From: Planctomycetia bacterium
Lineage (GTDB): Bacteria > Planctomycetota > Planctomycetia > Gemmatales > Gemmataceae
Direction: 5' to 3'
Length of the DNA stretch: 60,592 nt
Assembly (NCBI GenBank): GCA_005799265.1
Contig: SYHD01000114.1
Coordinates: forward strand, 1 to 60,592
How positions within the stretch are numbered: the first letter of the stretch is position 1; each line of letters starts with the position of its first letter. The notes under the pieces were generated by a model. It did no database searches. It was given only the letters and a program-made list of their open reading frames with translations, and was not told where the DNA came from. Position numbers and translations under genes: made by a program. Shown in pieces: positions 16,369-24,870 of the stretch.

Positions 16369-18524
16369 CGCCGGACGAGCTCCTGACTGCCGCGCTTCGA
16401 TATGCCGAACTTGGCTACCCGGTCTTCCCGTGCGCTCCCGGCGACAACAAGCCGGCAACCGAACATGGCTTCAAGAATGCCAAGACCGACAGCGACCAGA
16501 TTGAACGCTGGTGGAGCGCGTTGCCCGAGGCGAATATCGGCATCGCCTCCGAGGGATTGCTCGTTGTTGATCTCGATCCGTTGGAACCCGGACAAGCGAA
16601 CACCTGGCTTCTGGCCGAGCCGGAAAAGCTGATTGACCTGGCCGCCGCGCCAACCGCGCTCACGCCTCGCGGTGGTCGGCACTATGTTTTTCGCCGGCCC
16701 GCCGGCAAGGCCTGGCGCTGCACGACGAGTCGCCTGGCGCCGAAGGTCGATACGCGGACCGATGGCGGCTATTTCGTGGTCGCGCCGTCGCGCCGGCCTG
16801 ACGGAGCATACCAGTGGGTCTCGGGGCTAGAACTGGACGTTCCGGCTGATGGGTTGCCAGAACCGCCGGCGTGGTTGGCACAGGAACTCGACCGTTTGGC
16901 CACGTCGGCCAACGCAACGCCCAAATTGGCCAACGGAACGCCCACGTTGGCCCACGTGGCGACCGACGGGGGCGAGGCGAACGCGATACCAGAGGGCCAA
17001 CGGAACGCGACCCTGGCGCGACTGGGCGGAAACATGCGCCGCTTCGGGATGACGGGGGCCGAGATCGTCGCCGCCTTGCGTCAAACCAACCAGGACCGGT
17101 GCGTGCCGCCTTTGCCGCCGCGCGAGGTCGAGCGGATCGCGGGCAGTGTCGCCAGGTACGAGCCGGACGCCATCTCGGTCGCCTTGGCCGAGAACCACTA
17201 CGACCAGATGTTCGCAGAGGGGCCGGAGGGTGAGCAATGCAACAACCCCGACCCGGGGCCGATGCCCGACGAGCTGTTGCGTGTGCCCGGTTTCGTTGAC
17301 GAGGTCATGCGTTACACACTCGACACCGCCCCATACCCGGAACCGGTGCTGGCGTTCGCCGGCGCCCTGGCCCTGCAAGGCTTCCTTGCTGGCCGCAAGG
17401 TTCGCGATGCGATGGATAATCGTACCAACCTGTACGTGCTGAGCCTCGCCAACTCCGGCGTCGGCAAAGACCATGCCCGCAAGGTCAACGCCCGCATCTT
17501 GCTCGAGACCGGTTTGGCCGATGGCCTGGGCACGTCGTTCGCCAGCGGCGAGGGCATCGAGGATCGCCTGTTCGTTCAGCCGGCGACGCTGTTCCAGGTC
17601 GATGAAATCGACGGGCTGCTGTTGCGGGTCAGCCAGTCCAAGGACGCCCGGCACGAGCAGATCGTGTCGATGCTGCTGCAGATGTACTCGGCGTCCTCAA
17701 CCATCTACGTCATGCGCGCCAAGGCCGGCCGCGAACGGACCGTAATCGATCAGCCGTGCCTGTGCTTATTTGGCACCGCCGTGCCCAAGCACTTCTACGA
17801 ATCGCTGTCGGCGCGGCTCATGACCAACGGCTTCCTGGCCCGGCTTTTGATCCTCGAATGCCGCCGGCGTGGCTCTGGGCGCGATGACACCGCGCGTTCG
17901 ATCCCTGCGTCGATCCTGGCTGCAGCCCGCTGGTGGGCTGACTTCCGAACTGGTGGAAACCTCGGTGACGAACACCCTACGCCTGTGCTGGTGCCGCATA
18001 CCGCCGATGCCCAGGCCGTGTTCCGCGACTTGCGACTGCGGGCCGACGCCGAGTACGACCAGGCCCAAAACGCAAACGACCCAGCCGGCATGGCGATCTG
18101 GGCGCGGGCCTACGAGAAGACGCGACGGCTGGCGTTGATCCACGCGTGCAGCGCCCAGCGCGAACGCCTGGAGATCGGACGCGAGGCCGCAGAGTGGGCC
18201 GGCGCCTTCATCGAGCACCAGACCCGCCGCATGCTCTTCATGGCCGGACGCTACGCCAGTGAAAGCGACTTCGATGCCAAGCGCAAGCGCCTCCTAGACG
18301 TCCTGAACGAGTGGCGCGAGCAGCACGGCGACGATTGGATGCCGTTCTGGAGGATCAACCGCAAGCTGCCGTGGTCGAGCCGTGAACATGAAGAGGTTCG
18401 CGCCACGCTCTTGGAACAACGCCTGATCGAAGCGCAGACTAGCGCGACAGGACGACGCGGTCGGCCTGGGTTGTGCTATCGCTTGCAGCCGGCGGTGAGT
18501 GGAAGGGAAGTAGGAAAGGCATGA
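16362..18524 (+). CDS. Bifunctional primase-polymerase / DUF3987 helicase
   Basis: 720 residues, GTG start at 16362 (or 16365) preceded by GGAGGAGGAG. The N-terminal Prim-Pol domain shows YPVFPC, the catalytic DLD at 70-72 (LLVVDLDP) and GGRHYVF. A repeat-rich Ala/Thr linker (about 185-205) follows. The C-terminal half is DUF3987-like with a P-loop variant SGVGKDH (about residue 365) and further ATPase motifs. The protein is the likely initiator primase-helicase of the element. A perfect-looking inverted repeat lies directly downstream (18530-18629). Confidence 0.9.
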   Translation: MVTPDELLTAALRYAELGYPVFPCAPGDNKPATEHGFKNAKTDSDQIERWWSALPEANIGIASEGLLVVDLDPLEPGQANTWLLAEPEKLIDLAAAPTALTPRGGRHYVFRRPAGKAWRCTTSRLAPKVDTRTDGGYFVVAPSRRPDGAYQWVSGLELDVPADGLPEPPAWLAQELDRLATSANATPKLANGTPTLAHVATDGGEANAIPEGQRNATLARLGGNMRRFGMTGAEIVAALRQTNQDRCVPPLPPREVERIAGSVARYEPDAISVALAENHYDQMFAEGPEGEQCNNPDPGPMPDELLRVPGFVDEVMRYTLDTAPYPEPVLAFAGALALQGFLAGRKVRDAMDNRTNLYVLSLANSGVGKDHARKVNARILLETGLADGLGTSFASGEGIEDRLFVQPATLFQVDEIDGLLLRVSQSKDARHEQIVSMLLQMYSASSTIYVMRAKAGRERTVIDQPCLCLFGTAVPKHFYESLSARLMTNGFLARLLILECRRRGSGRDDTARSIPASILAAARWWADFRTGGNLGDEHPTPVLVPHTADAQAVFRDLRLRADAEYDQAQNANDPAGMAIWARAYEKTRRLALIHACSAQRERLEIGREAAEWAGAFIEHQTRRMLFMAGRYASESDFDAKRKRLLDVLNEWREQHGDDWMPFWRINRKLPWSSREHEEVRATLLEQRLIEAQTSATGRRGRPGLCYRLQPAVSGREVGKA

Positions 18525-18529
18525 ATGAT

Positions 18530-18629
18530 TTATTGCACTTATTACATTGTTGCGCCGGGTCGCGCGAGCGAACGAGAGTGGTGAGGGAGCATTGCGCGAG
18601 GGGGCGCAACAATGTAATAAATGCAATAA
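18530..18629. repeat. 27-bp inverted repeat with 46-bp loop after the primase gene
   Basis: Arms 18530-18556 and 18603-18629 are reverse complements with a single mismatch (26 of 27), AT-rich outside and ending in GCGCC at the loop side. The repeat starts 6 bases after the primase stop and is followed by a long pyrimidine tract (18630-18664). It could be a replication-origin hairpin, a strong bidirectional terminator or a remnant of a small mobile element. Confidence 0.8.
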
Positions 18630-18789
18630 TTCTCTCTCTTCCTCTCTCTCCTTGTCTCCTTCCCCCGGCGGTTAGGTACTTCCCGGCCCAGGGTTCGGTG
18701 TGACGCGTCGCGGAAGAGTGGTGGGATTAGACAGACGTGCTTTTGCTTGTCCGAATTTTTGCGACGGACGTTCACCCCGGAGGAAGCCC

Positions 18790-19077
18790 ATGAAGAAAAC
18801 CGCCGACCAAACTTGCTGCGCTCGCTGCCAATCTACTTTTTGCGCCAGCGGGTCAGGGTTGTGCTCTGGTTGTAACCGGCTTTTCATGTCGGGATACCGC
18901 GCCCGAAAGCCGCCCCACAGGCCCATCGACGACGAATGCAACCCGTGGCAAGAGAATGCCATTCGTTGCATGGAAGATGCAGCGAGCGACTTGGCTGACG
19001 ACCGATCCGATTGCTGGGCATGGCCGGTTTCGGTGACGCACGGTTCGGACCTGCCGAATCATTCTCGAACCACGTAG
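18790..19077 (+). CDS. Small cysteine-rich protein, putative zinc finger
   Basis: 95 residues from the ATG at 18790, with GGAGG upstream. The N-terminal third has CCARC, FCASGSGLC and SGC, five to six cysteines spaced like a treble-clef or ribbon zinc site. The rest is hydrophilic and unrecognised. It lies between the primase inverted repeat and the ParB-methyltransferase. Confidence 0.55.
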   Translation: MKKTADQTCCARCQSTFCASGSGLCSGCNRLFMSGYRARKPPHRPIDDECNPWQENAIRCMEDAASDLADDRSDCWAWPVSVTHGSDLPNHSRTT

Positions 19078-19089
19078 GAGGAGTTTTCT

Positions 19090-20433
19090 GTGAAAATCGA
19101 ACTACGCAAGCTGTCCGAAATCAAACCCTACGACAAGAACCCTCGGCTCAACGACGATGCCGTTGATGCCGTGGCGGCGTCGATCCGTGAGTTCGGGTTC
19201 CGCCAGCCGATCGTGGTGGACGCCGACGGGGTCATCATTTGCGGGCACACCCGCTACAAGGCTGCGCAAAAACTGGGCCTGGAGAAAGTGCCCGTCCACG
19301 TCGCCAAGGATCTGACGCCGGAAAAGATCAAAGCCTACCGCATTGCCGACAACAAGACGTCCGAGCTGTCCGACTGGAACTACGATCTGCTGCCGATCGA
19401 GCTGGGCGAGCTTCAAGGCATGAACTACGACCTCGGTCTGCTCGGCTTCGACCAGGACGAACTCGCCAAGCTGCTCGACCCCGGCATTCAGGACGGTCTG
19501 TGCGATCCCGACGATGTGCCGGCGCCACCCGACGAAGCAATCACGCAGCCTGGCGACCTGTGGGTGCTTGGCAACCATCGCCTGCTTTGCGGCGACAGCA
19601 GCAAACCGGAGGACGTGGACCGCCTGCTCGACGGAGCGCCGATCCACTTGGTCAACACGGACCCGCCTTACAACGTGAAAGTCGAGCCGCGTTCCAACAA
19701 CGCCATCGCCGCCGGCTTGTCTTCGTTCGAGGGGACCAAGCATCACCAGGGTCTCGACCTGGCTCGGCACCCGGAGAAGTCGAAACCGACGCAGAAGAAG
19801 CTGCGGCCCAAGGACCGGCCGCTCGCCAATGACTTCGTTTCGGATGAAGCGTTCGAGCAGATGCTCGATGCCTGGTTCGGGAACATGGCCCGCGTCCTGG
19901 TGCCGGGTCGCGGATTCTACATTTGGGGCGGCTATGCGAACTGCGGGAACTACCCGCCGGTGCTGAAGGCCAAGGAGCTTTACTTCTCGCAGGCGATCAT
20001 CTGGGTGAAGGAGCATCCGGTGCTGACGCGCAAGGATTTCATGGGCAATCACGAGTGGTGCTTCTACGGCTGGAAGCTCGGGGCAGCGCATCAATTCCTC
20101 GGACCCAACAACGCGGTCGATGTCTGGTCCGTGAAAAAGGTCAACCCGCAGAGCATGATCCATCTCACCGAGAAGCCGGTCGAACTCGCGGCGCGGGCCA
20201 TGCAGTATTCGTCGCGAGTCGGCGAGAACGTGATCGACTTGTTCGGCGGGTCCGGCTCGACGTTGATCGCCGCCGAGCAGACGGGTCGCAAGTCGTTTTT
20301 GATGGAATTGGACGCGCTCTACTGCGATGTCATCGCCGATCGTTATCAACGGTTTACCGGCAAGCCAGCAGTCCTCGAACGAACGGGCACGTCGCCATTG
20401 CCCATGAAGCCGCGCGAACAAGGCATGCAGTGA
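19090..20433 (+). CDS. ParB-domain DNA methyltransferase
   Basis: 447 residues with GTG start and a strong AGGAGGAG site. Residues 1-100 are a ParB/Spo0J N-terminal nuclease-like domain (CGHTRYKAAQKLGLEKVPVH at 51-70). The rest is an amino-methyltransferase with DPPY at 191-194 and FGGSGST near residue 385, so permuted motif order (IV before I). This fusion is common in phages and modifies DNA to evade restriction or regulate packaging. A hairpin follows the stop at 20448-20473. Confidence 0.93.
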   Translation: MKIELRKLSEIKPYDKNPRLNDDAVDAVAASIREFGFRQPIVVDADGVIICGHTRYKAAQKLGLEKVPVHVAKDLTPEKIKAYRIADNKTSELSDWNYDLLPIELGELQGMNYDLGLLGFDQDELAKLLDPGIQDGLCDPDDVPAPPDEAITQPGDLWVLGNHRLLCGDSSKPEDVDRLLDGAPIHLVNTDPPYNVKVEPRSNNAIAAGLSSFEGTKHHQGLDLARHPEKSKPTQKKLRPKDRPLANDFVSDEAFEQMLDAWFGNMARVLVPGRGFYIWGGYANCGNYPPVLKAKELYFSQAIIWVKEHPVLTRKDFMGNHEWCFYGWKLGAAHQFLGPNNAVDVWSVKKVNPQSMIHLTEKPVELAARAMQYSSRVGENVIDLFGGSGSTLIAAEQTGRKSFLMELDALYCDVIADRYQRFTGKPAVLERTGTSPLPMKPREQGMQ

Positions 20434-20447
20434 CCCAAAAGAAGACA

Positions 20448-20473
20448 AAGCCGAGTCTCCGTCGGCTCGGCTT
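20448..20473 (+). terminator. Hairpin, possible terminator after the methyltransferase
   Basis: Perfect 8-bp arms AAGCCGAG and CTCGGCTT around a 10-base loop, 14 bases after the stop at 20433. No T-run follows, so it could be a weak terminator or an mRNA end-stabilising structure. Confidence 0.5.
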
Positions 20474-20536
20474 GGATGGATACGGCATGGCATGGATTCT
20501 TGTTTTCAACAGGCTATTTTTTCAGGAGAAGACCGC

Positions 20537-21124
20537 ATGAACGAAGGCACGCTTCAGGACACCAGTCGGCAACAAACAACAAGGTGCGCCAACGTCAAGG
20601 TCCACTATTGGGACCGCGAAGACTTCGACCGTCAGGTCGGGCCATGCTCTCGTGGGTCCATTCCCGTTCCGGGGTACGGTGTCGCGAACTTCCACTATCC
20701 CAAGTCCACGTTGCAGGCGATGCTGGAACTTCGCGTGCGCGGTCTTGACGCTTCGATATCGGGCCTGCAAGCGCTGCTTGGCGATGGCTATAACACGCCG
20801 ACGCCGAAGAGCTGCAGCAAGGACCCGCTGGACGTGGTGTGGGAGAAAGAGCATATCGATGCCGTGGCGGCGTGGTTCGATGAACTTGAGTTCTGGCTCC
20901 CGCAGACCCACCTATGCGTGTCATGCAACCTGCACTATGGCCAGTTCGCTCGCGCGTTCTTGAAGGGCCTGGTGTTTTTTGGGTGGAACCAGAAGGCTTG
21001 GATGGAATTCGACGTCTCGTGCCTGCTGATGGTCGTTCAGCCGGCGAAGACGCAGTACGGATATGGTCGAGTCATTTTCCTGCCGAAGGAAACGGAATTG
21101 GTTGTGGAGATGCCAGTGGCATGA
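20537..21124 (+). CDS. Hypothetical phage protein
   Basis: 195 residues from ATG 20537 (CAGGAG upstream). Tryptophan-rich (VHYWDREDF, EFWLPQTHL, FGWNQKAWMEF), soluble, with a CVSC pair. No family recognised. It is the last rightward gene before the virion module. Confidence 0.65.
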   Translation: MNEGTLQDTSRQQTTRCANVKVHYWDREDFDRQVGPCSRGSIPVPGYGVANFHYPKSTLQAMLELRVRGLDASISGLQALLGDGYNTPTPKSCSKDPLDVVWEKEHIDAVAAWFDELEFWLPQTHLCVSCNLHYGQFARAFLKGLVFFGWNQKAWMEFDVSCLLMVVQPAKTQYGYGRVIFLPKETELVVEMPVA

Positions 21125-21357
21125 AACCAGCGAGCGCGGATTTTGGACATCGACCGGCTGGTGGATTCGTGAAGAACATCAAGCCAATTTGGGCTGGATT
21201 CGCCGGAAATTTGCCCGGGGCGGACGGCCCCGTGGTTGGCCAACGGGTCGCCCACGTTCGCCTACGTCGGGGCGGGCTGGCGGGGTTGGCCAAAGACGCG
21301 TCCAACGAGCAGAGACCCCGCCAGGGGGTCTCGTGGGCGAAGGGGCTTGGGACGAGT

Positions 21358-21701
21358 TTAGCTCGCCAGCACGAACTTGCCGCGTTCGCTCTTCTTGAAG
21401 CGGGCGTCCTTCCCCTTCGTGTTGATTTCGCGAAGGATCGCGGAGTAGAGCGTCGCGTGCGGCGTCTTGCCGCCGGGGCTGGACCAGTACTTCTTCGCCG
21501 CCATCGCGTCGATCATTTCCTTGCAATTCATTGTCTGCCCGCTCTCCCCGAGCACCTTGGCGGCGGCGTCAATGGCGCTGAGCTTCGTTGCCTTCGCGGG
21601 GCCTCGGGCTTGGCCTTGGTGGACTTCGCGGCCTTGGCCTTCGGGGCCTTGTTGGCGGTGTCTGCCGGGGCCTGGGTCTTGGTGGTCGTCTTCTTCGCCA
21701 T
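21358..21701 (-). pseudogene. HARE-HTH-like protein gene, disrupted by a 1-base frameshift
   Basis: Reading leftward from the ATG at 21701, the first 33 codons give a Lys/Ala/Thr-rich tail (MAKKTTTKTQAPADTANK...). From about 21602 the continuing protein is in another frame (KATKLSAIDAAAKVLGESG, then MNCKEMIDAM and GKTPHATLYSAILREI), ending at 21358. The C-terminal part is a HARE-HTH/winged-helix type domain. One extra C in the run of four at 21598-21601 (G on the plus strand) would restore a single 114-residue protein. It is either a real loss of function, a phase-variable homopolymer or a sequencing error. It is the only minus-strand gene in the phage core. Confidence 0.75.
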
Positions 21702-21843
21702 GTTACATCTCCCAATACGGTGTTGCGGAATGCGGCGTCGCGGACATCGCGACGCATCGCAGGGTCAGTGACTTACCTCGCATGCGGAGCGGGTTCAAGC
21801 GCAGCTTGACCAGATTTCTGAGGATTTTCCGGAGGCGGGGATC

Positions 21844-22065
21844 ATGGCCGAAAACGGCGATTCGACGCCAGGGGCGGGGCTGAATCCGAACGCCCTCACG
21901 CTCGCCAATGCAGCCCGGATGCTGACCAGGGCCGGCGGGCAGCCGGTCACCATTGAAAAGCTCGAGGCGGACGTCGCAGCCGGCGCGCCGAGGAACGCGG
22001 ACGGAACGATCAACCTGGTCCATTACGCCGCGTGGCTCGTGAAGGAGATGGGGCACCGTGATTGA
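21844..22065 (+). CDS. Small terminase-like HTH protein
   Basis: 73 residues with GGAGGCGGGG upstream, overlapping the terminase start. The helical part (LTLANAARMLTRAGGQPVTI and INLVHYAAWLVKEMGH) parallels the first 60 residues of the large terminase encoded next, so both carry a related small domain of gpNu1-like size. Position directly before TerL supports a role in DNA recognition for packaging. Confidence 0.65.
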   Translation: MAENGDSTPGAGLNPNALTLANAARMLTRAGGQPVTIEKLEADVAAGAPRNADGTINLVHYAAWLVKEMGHRD

Positions 22066-24373
22066 CCCGCGCAAACTGCGTCCGACCGAGCTCTGCCGAC
22101 TGCTCAACTCGACGCCGCTGGGCGAGGTGTTGAGCGAGCGGCAACTCCACCGTCATCGCGTGCGTGCCGGCTTGCGAATCGGGGATGCGCGGCACGTCGA
22201 CCTTTTGCGCTACGTCGCCTGGCTCGTGCAAATTCGGCATTCACCGAGAACAGACACGGGCGATCCATATGAGGCAGTCAAGGAGAGGTCCCACGCCCGC
22301 AACCAAGCGATCTCGCTTGCCGGTCGGGACATCGGCCGGCTGCCCGACCAGGTCGACGTGAGCCGTCGGCGTCAGACAGCAAAGGACTTTCGCTTCTTCT
22401 GTGAGAGCTACTTTCCGCTGACGTTTTCGCTGCCGTGGTCACCGGATCACCTGAAGGTAATCGCCAAGATTGAACAGGCAGTGCTGCGCGGCGGATTGTT
22501 CGCGATGGCGATGCCGCGCGGCTCGGGGAAGACGACCATCTGCGAGTGCGCCTGCATCTGGGCGGTGCTCAACGGGCATCGCGAGTTTGTCTGCTTGATC
22601 GGCTCGGACGAAGGCCACGCGATGGACATGCTCGATTCGATCAAGATGGAACTCGATGGCAACGACCTCTTGCTCGCCGACTATCCCGAGGTCGTCCACC
22701 CGATCCAGAGCCTTGATGGCATCGCCAATCGCTGCAACGGTCAACTCTACGAACGCGAGCGCACGCATATCGGCTGGACCGCCCGCGATGTTGTGCTGCC
22801 GACGTTGAAGCCCGCGGACTGGCTCGAGCGGGAGGACCGCCGCGAGTTCGTGCGGCCCGATGGGTATTCGCTTGCAAGCGGCGCCATCGTCAAGGTGGCT
22901 GGCATTACCGGGCGCATTCGCGGCATGAAATACAAGCGTGCCGACGGCAAGACGGTGCGGCCGACGCTCGTCGTCCTCGACGATCCGCAGACCGACGAAT
23001 CGGCGCGATCCCTATCGCAGTGCGCCACGCGCGAGAGCATTCTGGCTGGCGCCGTCCTTGGCCTGGCTGGTCCTGGCAAAAAGATCTCTGGCATCATGCC
23101 GTGCACAGTGATCCGGCCCGACGACATGGCCGACAACATCCTCGGCCGTGACAAGCACCCGGAATGGAACGGCGAACGGACCAAGATGGTCTACTCGTTC
23201 CCGAGCGACGAGAAACTCTGGCAGCGTTACGCCGAGATACGCGCCGAGAGCATGCGGCAAGGCAACGCTGGCGACGAGGCGACGGAGTTCTACCGCGCCA
23301 ACCGGGCGGCGATGGACGAGGGCTCGCTCGTCGCCTGGGCGGAGCGCTTTAACTACGACGAGCTTTCGGCCATCCAGCACGCGATGAACTTGAAATTGCA
23401 GGACGAGGCAGCGTTCTTTGCCGAGTACCAGAATGAGCCGTTGCTTGAGGAAGTGGAAGGCGACAATGAACTGACTGGTGACCAGATTGCCAGCAAATTC
23501 AACCGGATGAAACGTGCCGAAGTGCCGATTGGCTGCAACAACCTGACCATGTTCATTGACGTACAGGCCAATTTGTTGTTCTTCGTCGTCGCGGCATGGG
23601 AGGATGATTTCACCGGCTACGTGATCGACTATGCGTCGTTCCCGGACCAGAAACGATTGTACTTCACGCTTCGCGACGCCCGTCACACTCTATCGGCAGT
23701 GACTCAGGCCAGCGGGCTCGAAGGAGCCATTTACGCCGGGCTGGATGCGATCACGAAGGAACAAATTGGCCGCGAGTGGCGGCGAGACGATGGGGCCATG
23801 TTGCGGATCGAACGCTGTCTCATTGATGCCAACTGGGGTTCTTCCACCGACATCGTCTACCAGTTCTGCCGCCAGTCGGGCTACGCCGGAATCGTTTTGC
23901 CCAGTCACGGGCGATTCGTCGGTGCGTCGAGCCAACCCTTCAGCGAGTACAAACGCAAGCCTGGAGACCGCGTTGGATTGAACTGGCGGATACCCAACGT
24001 TCAGGGCAAGCGAGCGGTGCGCCACGCCATTTATGACACGAACTACTGGAAATCGTTTGTGCACGCACGCCTGGCCGTGGCGATGGGTGACCGTGGTTGC
24101 CTCTCGCTCTTCGGCGACAAGCCAGAACAGCATCGCCTTCTTTCCGAGCACCTGACCGCCGAGTACCGCGTGAAGACCGAAGGGCGAGGCCGCACAGTGG
24201 ACGAGTGGAAGCAGCGGCCCGAGCGCGGCGACAATCACTGGTTCGACTGCCTGGTCGGCTGCGCCGTGGCGGCGTCCATTCAAGGCGCCGTGCTACCGGG
24301 AACCGACGGCCAGGCCGTTGCCAAACGCGGGCGTGTCAGCTTCGCCGAATTGCAACGGAGGACCCGGCGATGA
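22058..24373 (+). CDS. Terminase large subunit
   Basis: 771 residues, GTG start at 22058. An N-terminal helical domain (1-60) resembles the preceding small protein. The ATPase has Walker A PRGSGKTT (153-160) and Walker B LVVLDDP (304-310). The nuclease half begins around MFIDVQANLLFFVVAAW, where the Asp is the expected metal ligand. It powers DNA translocation into proheads and cuts the concatemer. Its end overlaps the small zinc-ribbon gene (ATGA). Confidence 0.93.
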   Translation: MIDPRKLRPTELCRLLNSTPLGEVLSERQLHRHRVRAGLRIGDARHVDLLRYVAWLVQIRHSPRTDTGDPYEAVKERSHARNQAISLAGRDIGRLPDQVDVSRRRQTAKDFRFFCESYFPLTFSLPWSPDHLKVIAKIEQAVLRGGLFAMAMPRGSGKTTICECACIWAVLNGHREFVCLIGSDEGHAMDMLDSIKMELDGNDLLLADYPEVVHPIQSLDGIANRCNGQLYERERTHIGWTARDVVLPTLKPADWLEREDRREFVRPDGYSLASGAIVKVAGITGRIRGMKYKRADGKTVRPTLVVLDDPQTDESARSLSQCATRESILAGAVLGLAGPGKKISGIMPCTVIRPDDMADNILGRDKHPEWNGERTKMVYSFPSDEKLWQRYAEIRAESMRQGNAGDEATEFYRANRAAMDEGSLVAWAERFNYDELSAIQHAMNLKLQDEAAFFAEYQNEPLLEEVEGDNELTGDQIASKFNRMKRAEVPIGCNNLTMFIDVQANLLFFVVAAWEDDFTGYVIDYASFPDQKRLYFTLRDARHTLSAVTQASGLEGAIYAGLDAITKEQIGREWRRDDGAMLRIERCLIDANWGSSTDIVYQFCRQSGYAGIVLPSHGRFVGASSQPFSEYKRKPGDRVGLNWRIPNVQGKRAVRHAIYDTNYWKSFVHARLAVAMGDRGCLSLFGDKPEQHRLLSEHLTAEYRVKTEGRGRTVDEWKQRPERGDNHWFDCLVGCAVAASIQGAVLPGTDGQAVAKRGRVSFAELQRRTRR

Positions 24374-24567
24374 AAAATACCCGTCCCTCCAGAGACGACA
24401 TGGGCATTTGTTGTCCACGCTGTGGTTGCCGTCATTTCAAGACCACCAATACCGAACCGCTTCGTGACGGGCGCATCCGGCGGCGAAAAACGTGCCGGCA
24501 CTGCGGCCGTAAGCTTGTGACGTTTGAGGCGTCGCCGGCTCCGAGCAAGGCGGATTGCTACCGGTAG
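24370..24567 (+). CDS. Small zinc-ribbon protein
   Basis: 65 residues with CCPRCGC and CRHCG pairs, a NrdR-like zinc ribbon: CPRCGCRHFKTTNTEPLRDG, then RRRKTCRHCGRKLVTFE. The start overlaps the terminase stop. It probably binds nucleic acid; its role may be regulatory or in packaging. Confidence 0.75.
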   Translation: MKNTRPSRDDMGICCPRCGCRHFKTTNTEPLRDGRIRRRKTCRHCGRKLVTFEASPAPSKADCYR

Positions 24568-24595
24568 CACGATTTCTCTTCTATTTGCAAAGTCG

Positions 24596-24633
24596 CGGAC
24601 AACTCCCATTTTCCTGGCATACGTAACAGACAT
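24596..24633 (+). promoter_or_regulatory. 38-bp promoter-like element, copy 2
   Basis: Contains CGGACAACTC and GCATACGTA at the same spacing as the copies at 12201 and 59540. It lies 39 bp before the ATG at 24673, at the head of the portal-capsid-tail genes, so it probably drives late transcription. Confidence 0.65.
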
Positions 24634-24672
24634 CTGCAATGAAGACCGCGCGCTTTTGACCGAGAACCACGT

Positions 24673-24870
24673 ATGGCCGACGATCTGGAAAACGAAATTC
24701 GCAAGAATGCCGAGGGACCGGCGAAGGCCGCAAACGACACCGGCAGCGTCGAGCAGCATCCGTTGCCCGATCAAATCGAGGCCGATCGCTACCTCGCATC
24801 GAAGAAGGCGGCCAAGGACAAGAAACGCGGTTTGAAACTCAACAAACTCGTTCCGCCGGGGGCTAACTGA
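24673..24870 (+). CDS. Small phage head protein (gpW-like position)
   Basis: 65 residues, highly charged, ending in a lysine-rich tail (KKAAKDKKRGLKLNKL). It lies directly against the portal gene with no gap. In lambda-like gene orders a small head-tail joining protein (gpW) occupies this spot, but the sequence alone does not prove membership. Confidence 0.6.
   Translation: MADDLENEIRKNAEGPAKAANDTGSVEQHPLPDQIEADRYLASKKAAKDKKRGLKLNKLVPPGAN

Noticed and set aside
24370-24567. NrdR regulator of ribonucleotide reductase
   Set aside because: Only the zinc-ribbon part resembles NrdR; the ATP-cone is absent and no ribonucleotide reductase is near.
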